DNA of 64,000 nucleotides from JAZKHT01 sp040385245 (GTDB taxonomy: Bacteria; Pseudomonadota; Alphaproteobacteria; Rhodobacterales; Rhodobacteraceae), in contig JAZKHT010000004.1 in assembly GCA_040385245.1 (NCBI GenBank), positions 124,001 to 188,000 on the forward strand. The letters run 5' to 3'. The notes below the pieces were generated by a model. The model did not search any database. It was not told where the DNA came from and saw only the letters and a list, made by a program, of their open reading frames with translations. This document shows, in pieces, positions 39,015 to 47,142 of this stretch. A program made the position numbers and the translations under genes. How positions within the stretch are numbered: position 1 is the stretch's first letter; every line of letters starts with the position of its first letter.

Positions 39015-39882
39015 TGCGCAGCGCCCTCAGCGCAAAGAACAGGCCGACCGCGATCATCGGCAGCGACAGAACCTGCCCCATCGTCAGCCCGTAGCCGCCC
39101 ACCTGAAAGGCCAGACCCAGCGGATTGCCGTCACTGACGAACTGGGCATCGGGCTGGCGGAAGAATTCGACGATGAACCGCGCGGCCCCATAGCCCGCAA
39201 AGAACAGCCCCGCCGTCCGACCGGGAAAGGCCAGCCAACCCTTGCGATAGATGACCCACAGCAAGACCGCCCCAAGGATCAGCCCTTCCAGCACCGCCTC
39301 GTACAATTGCGACGGATGGCGCGCGCAGGTACCGACGACGCCGGGGCAGAACTGTGCGGCATCACCGGGAAACTGCACGCCCCACGGCAGGGTGGTGGCG
39401 CGGCCCCACAGCTCGGCGTTGATGAAATTGGCGATGCGGCCCAGAAACAGGCCCGTCGGTGTGGCCACGGCCAGCAGATCGGCCGCCGACAGCATCGGGA
39501 TCTTTTCGCGCCTGCAAAAGATCGCGGCGGCGGTGACGACACCCAGGAACCCGCCGTGGAACGACATCCCCCCCTCCCACACGCGCAGGATAAGGCCGGG
39601 GTTTTGCAGATAGAACCCCGGCTGATAGAACAGCACAAACCCCAGCCGCCCCCCAAGGATCACGCCAAGGATCACCCATGTCAGCAGGCGCTCCACCTGT
39701 TCGGGCACCATCGGGGGCGCATCCCGCCACAGGCGCGGGGTGGTGATCAGCCGCACGATCAGCCGCCACCCGATCAACAGCCCCGCGATATAGGCCAGCG
39801 CATACCAGCGCAGCGCAAAGGTCATCCCGCCGATGTCGATCGAGATCAGTTCAGGCGAAATGTCGGGAAAGGGAATGGCCAT
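38998..39882 (-). CDS. lgt: Prolipoprotein diacylglyceryl transferase
   Basis: A 294-residue inner-membrane enzyme with about seven membrane helices and the Lgt signature GRIANFINAELWGR, plus HGGFLG with the catalytic His and RHPSQLYEA. It moves diacylglycerol from phosphatidylglycerol to the lipobox Cys of prolipoproteins. The start at MAIPFPDISP (39882) fits the family. First gene of the lgt-NdufAF7-pgeF operon, diverging from ubiK. Confidence 0.96.
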   Translation of the reverse strand: MAIPFPDISPELISIDIGGMTFALRWYALAYIAGLLIGWRLIVRLITTPRLWRDAPPMVPEQVERLLTWVILGVILGGRLGFVLFYQPGFYLQNPGLILRVWEGGMSFHGGFLGVVTAAAIFCRREKIPMLSAADLLAVATPTGLFLGRIANFINAELWGRATTLPWGVQFPGDAAQFCPGVVGTCARHPSQLYEAVLEGLILGAVLLWVIYRKGWLAFPGRTAGLFFAGYGAARFIVEFFRQPDAQFVSDGNPLGLAFQVGGYGLTMGQVLSLPMIAVGLFFALRALRNDRAG

Positions 39883-40016
39883 ATCTGCCCCACGGCTGTG
39901 TCCCCTGCTTTTCCGGGCTGGGCGGGGTGAAGTCAACCATCCGGGCTGCGGCATGGCGTGGCCTTGGCAATCGGGCAGGGCAGCGCCATATAGGGGAAAA
40001 CAGAAAGGTGCCCGCC

Positions 40017-40298
40017 ATGCAGACCCGCAACAAGTTTTTTGACGACATGTCGCAGCTGATGACCAACGCCATGGGCGTGGCCCAAGGTGCCAAGACCGAA
40101 GCAGAGACGGCGATGAAGGGCTTTATCGACCGCTGGATGGCTGACCGCGATTTCGTCACCCGCGAAGAATTCGACGCTGTGCGCGCGATGGCGACCAAAG
40201 CCCGCGAAGAAAACATCGCACTGGAAAGCCGCATCGCAGCGCTTGAGGCCGCCGCCAAGCCTGCGGCCAAGAAAAAAGGTCAGGCCGACCCGTCCTGA
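40017..40298 (+). CDS. ubiK: UbiK-family ubiquinone biosynthesis accessory factor
   Basis: A 93-residue BMFP-type helical protein: KFFDDMSQLMTNAMGVAQGAK, VTREEFDAVRAMATKAREEN and a short coiled coil, with an Ala-Lys-rich tail. UbiK supports aerobic ubiquinone synthesis by helping the Ubi enzyme complex at the membrane. The start at ATG 40017 has GAAAGG upstream. It diverges from lgt and converges on the RHH gene. Confidence 0.88.
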   Translation: MQTRNKFFDDMSQLMTNAMGVAQGAKTEAETAMKGFIDRWMADRDFVTREEFDAVRAMATKAREENIALESRIAALEAAAKPAAKKKGQADPS

Positions 40299-40327
40299 CC
40301 TGGAAACCGCAGGCTGGTCAGCCTGGG

Positions 40328-40582
40328 TCACGCTGTCCCGTCAGCCTCGCCGTCGGACATGATTTCCGGTGCCGACGGGTCACGATCTCTGCGCAAAAGC
40401 GCTGCGCAGTAAATTTCGATCTCACGCTCGATCTGCTCCAAACCCGGCCCTTGAACCGGGTTCAGAAACCCGCGCAGGGCGGCGCGGATCACCTCGGACA
40501 CCGATGCGTAATCCCCCGATGCGATATGGGCGTCAATCTCGGCGGCGTGCTGGTCGGTCAGGCTGATACTGACGTTTTTCAT
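40328..40582 (-). CDS. ParD-like ribbon-helix-helix antitoxin, no toxin gene beside it
   Basis: An 84-residue RHH protein: the DNA-binding strand MKNVSISLTDQHAAEIDAHI, then the ParD hallmark SGDYASVSEVIRAALR. Such proteins repress their own promoter and neutralise a ParE toxin. No ParE frame follows: the next gene downstream is convergent ubiK, 29 bases away. Either the toxin was lost or the protein is now only a regulator. An AT-rich perfect palindrome lies 18 bases upstream of its start. Confidence 0.85.
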   Translation of the reverse strand: MKNVSISLTDQHAAEIDAHIASGDYASVSEVIRAALRGFLNPVQGPGLEQIEREIEIYCAALLRRDRDPSAPEIMSDGEADGTA

Positions 40583-40599
40583 GGGTGGTGCCACGATGC

Positions 40600-40618
40600 T
40601 ATTTAATGCGATTAAATA
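40600..40618. promoter_or_regulatory. AT-rich palindrome, candidate operator of the RHH gene
   Basis: TATTTAAT-GCG-ATTAAATA is a perfect inverted repeat with 8-base arms in an otherwise GC-rich region, just upstream of the ParD-like start. Its position fits autoregulation, as known for ParD-type proteins. Confidence 0.6.
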
Positions 40619-40783
40619 ATTAACCCTTGGCGCAGGGTTGTCCACAGAAAAAACGCTTTACAGGCTTTCGCTTTCGCCACACCATATTTAGTAAGGAAGG
40701 CGTCCGGCAAACGCTGATCCTTGCCAGACACCCAGCCAATTGTGGGTCACGGCCCACCAGAGGCATCATTATGAGGCCGGGCC

Positions 40784-41287
40784 ATGTCGCTTTCCGAAGA
40801 TTTCCTGACCGCAGACGACCTGCACCCGATCGACATCGTCGAGACGCTGGCCGAACACCACGCGTGGGAGTTTGACCGCGTGACCGAAGATCAGATCGCC
40901 ATGGCGGTCGAAGGGCAGTGGCGGACCTATTCGCTGACCCTGGCCTGGTCGCCACAGGACGAAACCCTGCGCCTGATCTGCACCTTCGAGATGGAGCCGC
41001 CCGAGGGGCGCATGGGCCAGCTTTACGATGTGCTGAACCGCTGCAACGACATGGTCTGGACGGGTGCCTTTACCTTTTGGGAAGAACAAAAGCTGATGGT
41101 CTGGCGGTATGGCCTGCTTCTGTCGGGCGGCCAATACGCCAACCCCGAACAGATCGACACGCTGATCGCCAATGCAGTGATGGCCGCCGAACGCTTTTAC
41201 CCGGCATTCCAGATGGTTGGCTGGGGCGACCAAACGCCCGCCGACGCGATGAAGGTTGCCATTGCCGAGGCCTACGGTCGCGCCTAG
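40784..41287 (+). CDS. YbjN domain-containing protein
   Basis: A 167-residue protein of the YbjN family, related in fold to type III secretion chaperones: HHAWEFDRVTEDQIAMAVEG, LRLICTFEMEPPEGRM, YDVLNRCNDMVWTGAFTFW. Its function is not established; E. coli YbjN affects motility and stress traits. It lies 30 bases upstream of proC on the same strand, a conserved order in Rhodobacterales. Confidence 0.85.
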   Translation: MSLSEDFLTADDLHPIDIVETLAEHHAWEFDRVTEDQIAMAVEGQWRTYSLTLAWSPQDETLRLICTFEMEPPEGRMGQLYDVLNRCNDMVWTGAFTFWEEQKLMVWRYGLLLSGGQYANPEQIDTLIANAVMAAERFYPAFQMVGWGDQTPADAMKVAIAEAYGRA

Positions 41288-41317
41288 TCTTTGCCCCGAT
41301 CTGATCGGGGGAATGGA

Positions 41318-42130
41318 ATGACCTTGGACCGCGTGGCCCGTGACGGGCTGGTTCTGCTTGGCTGCGGCAAGATGGGCACCGCTTTGTTGACCGGATGGCT
41401 GGGGGCGGGGGTGCCTGCCGCTTCGGTCTGGGTGATTGAACCAAACCCGACCGACTGGCTGGCCGCTTCTGGCGTTCACTTGAACAAGGGTGTGCCGCCG
41501 GGTCCGGCCGTGGCGCTGCTGGCGGTCAAGCCGCAGATGATGGGCGCGGCATTGCCCGCCCTACAGGCGCTGGGCAACGGGACGACGCTGTTCGTCTCGA
41601 TCGCCGCAGGCACCACGATCGCCACGTTCGAGGGTGCCCTGGGGACGCTGACCCCCATCGTGCGCACCATGCCGAACACGCCCGCGATGGTGAACAGGGG
41701 GATCACTGCGCTGTGCCGCAATGCCCATGTGTCTGATGCAGACATGGCGCTGGCCGTGGCGCTGATGGCGGCGGTGGGCGAAACCGTGGTGCTGGACGGT
41801 GAACATCAGATCGACGCGGTGACGGCAGTGTCCGGATCTGGCCCAGCCTATGTGTTTCACCTGATCGAGGCGATGGCAGCGGCGGCCGAAGCGGAAGGGT
41901 TGCCCCCCGAGGTCGCGATGAAACTGGCCCGCGCAACTGTGTGTGGTGCCGGTGAACTGGCCTATCGATCGCCGGACTCGGCGGCGCAGCTGCGTATCAA
42001 CGTCACGTCGCCCGGCGGCACGACGGCGGCGGCGCTGGCGGTGCTGATGGATGCGGAAACAGGCTTTCCCTCCGTACTTAAACGGGCGGTCAAGGCGGCG
42101 GCAGATCGCGGGCGGGAGTTGGGCAAGTGA
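41318..42130 (+). CDS. proC: Pyrroline-5-carboxylate reductase
   Basis: A 270-residue NADPH-dependent reductase that makes proline from pyrroline-5-carboxylate. It has the Rossmann start LVLLGCGKMGTALLTGW, VRTMPNTPAMVNRG and the C-terminal signature with SGSGPAYVF and VTSPGGTTAAAL. The ATG at 41318 follows GGGGGAATGG; an ATG at 41313 is out of frame. Overlaps csaA by four bases. Confidence 0.94.
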   Translation: MTLDRVARDGLVLLGCGKMGTALLTGWLGAGVPAASVWVIEPNPTDWLAASGVHLNKGVPPGPAVALLAVKPQMMGAALPALQALGNGTTLFVSIAAGTTIATFEGALGTLTPIVRTMPNTPAMVNRGITALCRNAHVSDADMALAVALMAAVGETVVLDGEHQIDAVTAVSGSGPAYVFHLIEAMAAAAEAEGLPPEVAMKLARATVCGAGELAYRSPDSAAQLRINVTSPGGTTAAALAVLMDAETGFPSVLKRAVKAAADRGRELGK

Positions 42131-42462
42131 CGATCACCTACGACGATTTCCAAAAGGTCGATATCCGCGTGGGAGTGATCACCCGCGCCGAACCCTTCCC
42201 CGAGGCGCGCAAACCTGCGATCAAGCTGTGGGTCGATTTCGGCGGAGACATTGGGGAAAAGCGGTCGTCGGCCCAGATCACCGTGCATTACAACCCCGAA
42301 GACCTGATTGGCCGTCAAGTGCTGGCGGTGGTGAACTTCCCGCCCCGTCAGATCGGAAAGGTGATGTCCGAGGTGCTGGTGCTTGGCGTGCCGGATGAGG
42401 CGGGCGAGGTGGTGCTGATCGGGCCGGGGCACGCGGTCCCCTTGGGCGGGAGGATGTTCTGA
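42127..42462 (+). CDS. csaA: CsaA-like tRNA-binding protein
   Basis: A 111-residue single OB-fold tRNA-binding domain: FQKVDIRVGVITRAEPFPEA, GEKRSSAQIT and VVNFPPRQIGKVMSEVLVLG. CsaA is a dimeric tRNA-binding protein with export-related chaperone activity reported in Bacillus. The GTG start shares GTGA with the proC stop; the stop shares one base with the next start. Middle of the proC-csaA-dehydrogenase operon. Confidence 0.88.
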   Translation: MTITYDDFQKVDIRVGVITRAEPFPEARKPAIKLWVDFGGDIGEKRSSAQITVHYNPEDLIGRQVLAVVNFPPRQIGKVMSEVLVLGVPDEAGEVVLIGPGHAVPLGGRMF

Positions 42463-43409
42463 TGCGCTTGCTGATCACCCGCCCAATGCCCGCCAAGGTG
42501 CTGGCGGCGGCACAGGCGCGCTTCGATGTGACGTTGCGCGACAGCGATGCCGTGTTGACGGCGGACGAACTGCGCGCGTCGTTGCGCGATTATGATGTGG
42601 TGATGCCGACCTTGGGCGACCGGTATCAGGCCGACGTCTTTGCCGACGTGCCAAATCTGCGCGCACAGTTGCTGGCGAATTTCGGGGTCGGGTATAACCA
42701 TATCGACGTCGAGGCCGCCCGGGCGGCTGGCGTGGCGGTGACGAACACGCCGGGGGCGGTGACGGATGCCACGGCCGATATCGCGATGACGCTGATCCTG
42801 ACGACGGCGCGCCGGGCGGGCGAGGGGGAGCGCCTGTTGCGCGCGGGGCGCTGGCAGGGCTGGGCACCGACGCAAATGCTGGGCACTCATGTCAGCGGCA
42901 AGCAGGTCGGGATCATCGGCATGGGTCGCATCGGCAAGGCCATCGCCCGGCGCTGTCAGGCGGGGTTTGGGATGGATGTGGTGTTCTTTAACCGCTCGGC
43001 CGTCGCAGAGGCAGGTGTGCCCGCGCGGCAGGTGGACATGGCGCAGGCGATGGGGGCTGATTTCGTCGTGGTCGCGGTTCCCGGCGGCAAGGCGACACAT
43101 CACCTGATTGACGCAGCGGCCTTTGCCGCGATGAAGCCGACCGGAATTTTCGTCAACATCAGCCGGGGCGACGTCGTGGACGAGGGCGCACTGATTGCCG
43201 CCCTGACAGCGGGGCAGATCGCAGGTGCGGGTCTGGACGTCTACGAGTTCGAGCCGAAGGTGCCAGAGGCGCTTATCCGCTTGGAGAACGTCACCCTGCT
43301 GCCGCATCTGGGCACAGCCGCGTTGGAGGTGCGCGAGGATATGGGGCTGATGGCGGTGACAAATCTGATCGCCCATATCGAAGGGCGCGCTTTGCCCAAC
43401 AGGGTGTGA
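42462..43409 (+). CDS. D-isomer specific 2-hydroxyacid dehydrogenase
   Basis: A 315-residue dehydrogenase. The NAD(P) motif is GIIGMGRIGKAIARR, the catalytic set is visible (Arg in INISRGDVVDEGAL, Glu in AGLDVYEFEPKVPE, His in LLPHLGTAA), and the FGVGYNHID motif suggests the glyoxylate/hydroxypyruvate reductase branch. Exact substrate is not certain. Last gene of the operon; tandem palindromes follow 17 bases after the stop. Confidence 0.88.
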   Translation: MRLLITRPMPAKVLAAAQARFDVTLRDSDAVLTADELRASLRDYDVVMPTLGDRYQADVFADVPNLRAQLLANFGVGYNHIDVEAARAAGVAVTNTPGAVTDATADIAMTLILTTARRAGEGERLLRAGRWQGWAPTQMLGTHVSGKQVGIIGMGRIGKAIARRCQAGFGMDVVFFNRSAVAEAGVPARQVDMAQAMGADFVVVAVPGGKATHHLIDAAAFAAMKPTGIFVNISRGDVVDEGALIAALTAGQIAGAGLDVYEFEPKVPEALIRLENVTLLPHLGTAALEVREDMGLMAVTNLIAHIEGRALPNRV

Positions 43410-43426
43410 TATTGACCCCCCGGCCC

Positions 43427-43446
43427 AAATTTCTTGCAAGAAATTT
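43427..43446. repeat. Perfect 20-base palindrome, TTGCAA centred
   Basis: AAATTTCTTG and its exact reverse complement CAAGAAATTT are joined without a spacer. With no room for a loop it is a poor RNA hairpin, so a DNA-protein site or mobile-repeat end is more likely than a terminator. Confidence 0.9.
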
Positions 43447-43448
43447 GC

Positions 43449-43470
43449 CAAGAATTTTGCAAAATTCTTG
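43449..43470. repeat. Perfect 22-base palindrome, TTGCAA centred
   Basis: CAAGAATTTTG followed directly by CAAAATTCTTG, two bases after the previous palindrome. The two share the core TTGCAA and the CAAGAA/TTCTTG outer words, so they look like related sites in tandem. Confidence 0.9.
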
Positions 43471-43531
43471 GGTGCCCGGCACCGCCGTCGGCCTGCCTGC
43501 GCGGCGGGCGACCCGGACCCAGTCGGGGTTT

Positions 43532-43555
43532 GAGTATTTGGTCGAAGAAAAAGCC
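43532..43555 (+). repeat. Dispersed repeat, copy A
   Basis: A 24-base unit beginning GAGTATTTGGTCG and ending AAGAAAAAGCC. It matches copy C (50661-50684, opposite strand) at 23 of 24 positions and copy B (50488-50510) more loosely. All three copies are in intergenic DNA. Confidence 0.8.
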
Positions 43556-43569
43556 ACCCGGGGGCGCGC

Positions 43570-44229
43570 ATGATCATTTCGCGCGGGCGGCGGTTCATCT
43601 TTGTCCATATCCCGAAGACGGGCGGAACCGCCTTCAGCCTTGCGCTTGAATCGCGGGCGATGAAGGACGACATCCTGATCGGCGACACACCAAAGGCGCG
43701 GGCGCGCAAAGGACGTTTGCGCGGGGTGACGTCCGCGGGGCGTTTGTGGAAACATTCGACGCTGGCCGACATTGCCGGGTTGGTCAGCGACGACGAGCTT
43801 GCGTCGTTCTTCACCGTCACATTGGTGCGCAACCCATGGGATCGGGCAGTCAGCTATTACAACTGGCTGCGCGCGCAAAGCTTTGCCCACCCGGCGGTCG
43901 GATTGGCCAAGGCGCAAGGGTTCAGCGCGTTCTTGAACCATCCGCAGACGCGCACAGCGCTGTCGCTTTGGCCCTATGACGCCTATATGCGCGACCGCAC
44001 CGGTACGGAAAGGGCGTCGCTGTACCTACGTCTGGAGCGGATGGAGCAGGATATCGCCCCGTTCGAGGCGCATCTTGGGTTTCGCCTGCCCCCCATGGCC
44101 CGCGCCAACGCGTCGGTCCGGGCCGCGGATTGGCGCGCCGCTTATTCCGAGGCTGACGCCGTGTTGATCGACACCCTTTGCGCCGCAGACATTGCGCGGT
44201 TTGGCTATACCTTTGACGGGCTGGTTTGA
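43570..44229 (+). CDS. Sulfotransferase family protein
   Basis: A 219-residue sulfotransferase-2-type protein. The PAPS 5'-phosphosulfate loop is HIPKTGGTAF (13-22) and the 3'-phosphate loop is LVRNPWDRAVSYYNWL. It would transfer sulfate from PAPS to a carbohydrate or similar acceptor; no signal or membrane helix is seen. The acceptor is unknown. The PAPS-making Sat-CysC fusion is 9 kb away. The Hint-domain gene follows 91 bases later. Confidence 0.85.
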   Translation: MIISRGRRFIFVHIPKTGGTAFSLALESRAMKDDILIGDTPKARARKGRLRGVTSAGRLWKHSTLADIAGLVSDDELASFFTVTLVRNPWDRAVSYYNWLRAQSFAHPAVGLAKAQGFSAFLNHPQTRTALSLWPYDAYMRDRTGTERASLYLRLERMEQDIAPFEAHLGFRLPPMARANASVRAADWRAAYSEADAVLIDTLCAADIARFGYTFDGLV

Positions 44230-44320
44230 CATAAACACGCGCAAGTTGCCGCGATCCTGCCCGGGTTTCGACGCGGCGCTGTCGCTGTAACGGATCATAT
44301 TTACCGGACTGTAAACGCAG

Positions 44321-44947
44321 ATGGGGTTTGGCGTGGTCCGTTGGGTATCCGAGAGCGAGTGCGGACCCACAATCGTGGCCGAAGGGTTGCTGTCCGGCAC
44401 ACCCATCGCCACGCCGCAGGGTTGGTGCTGCGCGGGCACGCTGGTGGCGGGCGACAACGTACTGACGTTCGAGGGCGGGGTGCAGCCTCTGACCCACGTT
44501 CCAAGACTTTCCCTGTCGGCCGACGTGCCGCCGGTGTATTGGCCGCTGCTGGTGCCTGCCTTTGCCTTTGGCAACCGGGCACCCTTGCTTGTTCTGCCAG
44601 ACCAGAAGCTGCTGATCGAGGCGGACCGGGCCGAGGTTCTGTACGGAGAGCCCTTCGCCCTTGTGCCTGCGGTGGCGCTGGACGGGTGGCGCGGTGTGGC
44701 GCGGCACCGGTTGGTCGATCCGGTGTCCGTGGTGCAACTCGGCTTTGACGCGCCACAAATCGTTTATGCGAGTCGGGGGCTTTTGATGGCCTGCGCGGGT
44801 GACGCGTTGTCAGGTTTTGGCGCAACGGACCCCGTGACGTTGGGGCCCGTCGCCCTGGGCTTGGAAGAGGCGCGCGAACTGATCGCCTGTATCGTGGCTG
44901 AAGAGGCCGGGGTTGACCTGCGGCAGGCGATTGCGCGGGCGGTTTAG
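44321..44947 (+). CDS. Hint-domain (hedgehog/intein-like) protein
   Basis: A 208-residue protein that is nearly all one Hint-2 type domain: LLSGTPIATPQGW (23-35), LVAGDNVLTFEGGVQPL (41-57), a late HRLVDPVSVVQLGF and LVLPDQKLLI. Usual members start this block with a nucleophilic Cys just before the GT; here the place before GTPIA is Ser, with two Cys ten residues later, so self-processing is doubtful. Most relatives are C-terminal to large secreted repeat proteins; this one stands alone without a signal peptide. It converges on fadB with a four-base overlap. Confidence 0.75.
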   Translation: MGFGVVRWVSESECGPTIVAEGLLSGTPIATPQGWCCAGTLVAGDNVLTFEGGVQPLTHVPRLSLSADVPPVYWPLLVPAFAFGNRAPLLVLPDQKLLIEADRAEVLYGEPFALVPAVALDGWRGVARHRLVDPVSVVQLGFDAPQIVYASRGLLMACAGDALSGFGATDPVTLGPVALGLEEARELIACIVAEEAGVDLRQAIARAV

Positions 44948-47142
44948 GCCGCCTTGGCCGCCGCAAAGCGGGTGTAGAACGCCTGCCCTTTATCCGCCAT
45001 CTCGCGCAACAGAACGGGCGCGGTAAAGCGCGGCCCGTGGCGGGCGGTCAGGCCATCGCAGATCGCAACGGCACGTGATGCGCCGATGATGTCCAGCCAA
45101 CTGAACGGCCCGCCCGACCATGGGGCAAAGCCCCAGCCCAGGATCGCGCCGACATCGCCTTCGCGAATATCTGTCAGAACGCCATCCTCCAGGGCACGCA
45201 CGGCTTCCAGCACCTGGGCCATCAGCAGGCGGTGCTGCACCTCGGTCAGGTCTGGTTGGGTGTCAGCCACGGGATAATGGGTGGCAAGACCATCCCAAAG
45301 CCCCTCGCGCTTGCCCGCGTCGTCATAGGCGTAAAACCCGGCGTTGGCTTTCTTGCCCAGACGGCCCTGATCGGCCATGGCAAACAGCACGGTATCGACC
45401 GCACCATCGGGATAGGCGTCGCCCATCGCGGCGCGCGTCGCCTTGGCGATCTTGACCCCCAGATCAATCGAGGTTTCGTCGACCAGTTGCAGCGGCCCGA
45501 GCGGCATGCCGACCAGCTTTGCCGCGTTCTCGATCAGGGCGGGTTCCACGCCTTCGGCAACCATGCGGATGCCTTCGTTGATGTAGGGGATGATGCAGCG
45601 GTTGGCATAGAAAAACCGCGCATCGTTGACCACGATCGGGGTCTTGCGAATCTGGCGGACGAAATCCAGCGCCTTGGCCACGGCGCGGTCACCGGTCTGT
45701 TTGCCCCGGATGATCTCGACCAGGTTCATCTTGTCGACCGGGCTGAAAAAGTGGATGCCGATGAACTGATCCGCCCGCGCGCTGGCGCGGGCCAGATCGC
45801 TGATGGGCAGGGTCGATGTGTTGGTGGCAAAGATGCAATCCGCGCGGGTGACGGCATCGACCTTGGCAGTTACATCGGCCTTGACCTTGGGGTCTTCGAA
45901 CACGGCCTCGACAATCAGATCGCAGTCTTTCAGCGCCGCGTAATCGGTGGTTGCGGTGATGCGGGCCAGGACTTCGGCCTTCTTGTCCGGTGTCACCTTG
46001 CGACGCGCGATGCCCTTGTCCAGCAGCGCTTCGGAATGGGCCTTGCCCCGGTCGGCGGCGGCCTGATCGGCGTCGATCAGGATCACGTCGATGCCTGCAT
46101 TGGCGCTGACATAGGCGATCCCTGCGCCCATCATGCCGGCACCGATCACTCCCAGTCTCTTGACCGACTGATCGGGCAGGGCGGGCCGGTTCGCGCCCTT
46201 TTCCAACGCTTCCTTGTTGATGAACAGGCTACGGATCATCGCGCCGGACGACGGGTTCATCAGCACATGGGTGAACCAGCGCGCCTCGATCCGCAGGGCG
46301 ACGTCAAAGGGCACAAGCGCCCCTTCATAGACCGCCGACAGCAGCGCGCGGGCGGCGGGATAGACGCCGAATGTCTTGGCATGGATCATCGCCGACGCCC
46401 CGACAAAGGTCATGAATCCCGCCGGATGATAGGGCGCGCCACCGGGCATCTTGTAGCCCTTGGCATCCCACGGTTTGACCAGATCGGCGTCGGTCGCGGT
46501 CAGAACCCATTCTTTCGCGCGGGTCAGCAGCGCGTCCGGGGCGACCACCTCGTCGATCAGACCGCCTGCTTTGGCACCCTTGGGATCGGACAGCTTGCCC
46601 TCAAGCAGATATGGGGCGGCCATCATTGCACCCATCTTTCGGGCAAGGCGGGTCGTGCCGCCCGCACCGGGAAAGATGCCGACCATGATCTCGGGCAGGC
46701 CGATCTTGGCGCGGGGATTGTCGGCTGCGATGATGCGGTGGCAGGCCAGCGGCAATTCCAACCCGATGCCAAGCGCCGTTCCGGGCAGGGCGGCCACGAT
46801 CGGCTTGCCGCCTTTCAGTGTTTTCGGGTCCATTCCGGCACGTTCGATCTTGCGCAGGATGGCGTGCATCGACATCACGCCTTCGAACACCGCTTTCGCC
46901 GGATCGGCCCCGCCGTCCTCTTTCATCCGGGCGATCACGTTCAGGTCCATCCCGCCCGCGAAATCCTTTTTACCGCTGGTCAGGATGACGCCCTTGACGC
47001 TGTCATCCGAAAGCGCGCGGTCGATCAGCCTGTCCAGTTCGGCAAAACCGGCCAGCGACAGCACGTTCATGGATTTGCCGGGCACATCCCAGATGATGGT
47101 GGCCACGCCATCGGCATCAAGCGCATATGTGAAGTCGGTCAT
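44944..47142 (-). CDS. FadB/FadJ-like fatty-acid oxidation multienzyme
   Basis: A 732-residue fusion of enoyl-CoA hydratase (1 to about 300; catalytic region GTALGIGLEL and LPEIMVGIFPGAGGT) and 3-hydroxyacyl-CoA dehydrogenase (NAD motif GVIGAGMMGAG, 331-341; catalytic GIHFFSPVDKMNLVEII). It performs the hydration and second oxidation of beta-oxidation. With the thiolase at 48574 it forms the FadAB pair, although two cupin genes now separate them. The start overlaps the upstream cupin stop by four bases. Last gene of the operon. Confidence 0.94.
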   Translation of the reverse strand: MTDFTYALDADGVATIIWDVPGKSMNVLSLAGFAELDRLIDRALSDDSVKGVILTSGKKDFAGGMDLNVIARMKEDGGADPAKAVFEGVMSMHAILRKIERAGMDPKTLKGGKPIVAALPGTALGIGLELPLACHRIIAADNPRAKIGLPEIMVGIFPGAGGTTRLARKMGAMMAAPYLLEGKLSDPKGAKAGGLIDEVVAPDALLTRAKEWVLTATDADLVKPWDAKGYKMPGGAPYHPAGFMTFVGASAMIHAKTFGVYPAARALLSAVYEGALVPFDVALRIEARWFTHVLMNPSSGAMIRSLFINKEALEKGANRPALPDQSVKRLGVIGAGMMGAGIAYVSANAGIDVILIDADQAAADRGKAHSEALLDKGIARRKVTPDKKAEVLARITATTDYAALKDCDLIVEAVFEDPKVKADVTAKVDAVTRADCIFATNTSTLPISDLARASARADQFIGIHFFSPVDKMNLVEIIRGKQTGDRAVAKALDFVRQIRKTPIVVNDARFFYANRCIIPYINEGIRMVAEGVEPALIENAAKLVGMPLGPLQLVDETSIDLGVKIAKATRAAMGDAYPDGAVDTVLFAMADQGRLGKKANAGFYAYDDAGKREGLWDGLATHYPVADTQPDLTEVQHRLLMAQVLEAVRALEDGVLTDIREGDVGAILGWGFAPWSGGPFSWLDIIGASRAVAICDGLTARHGPRFTAPVLLREMADKGQAFYTRFAAAKAA

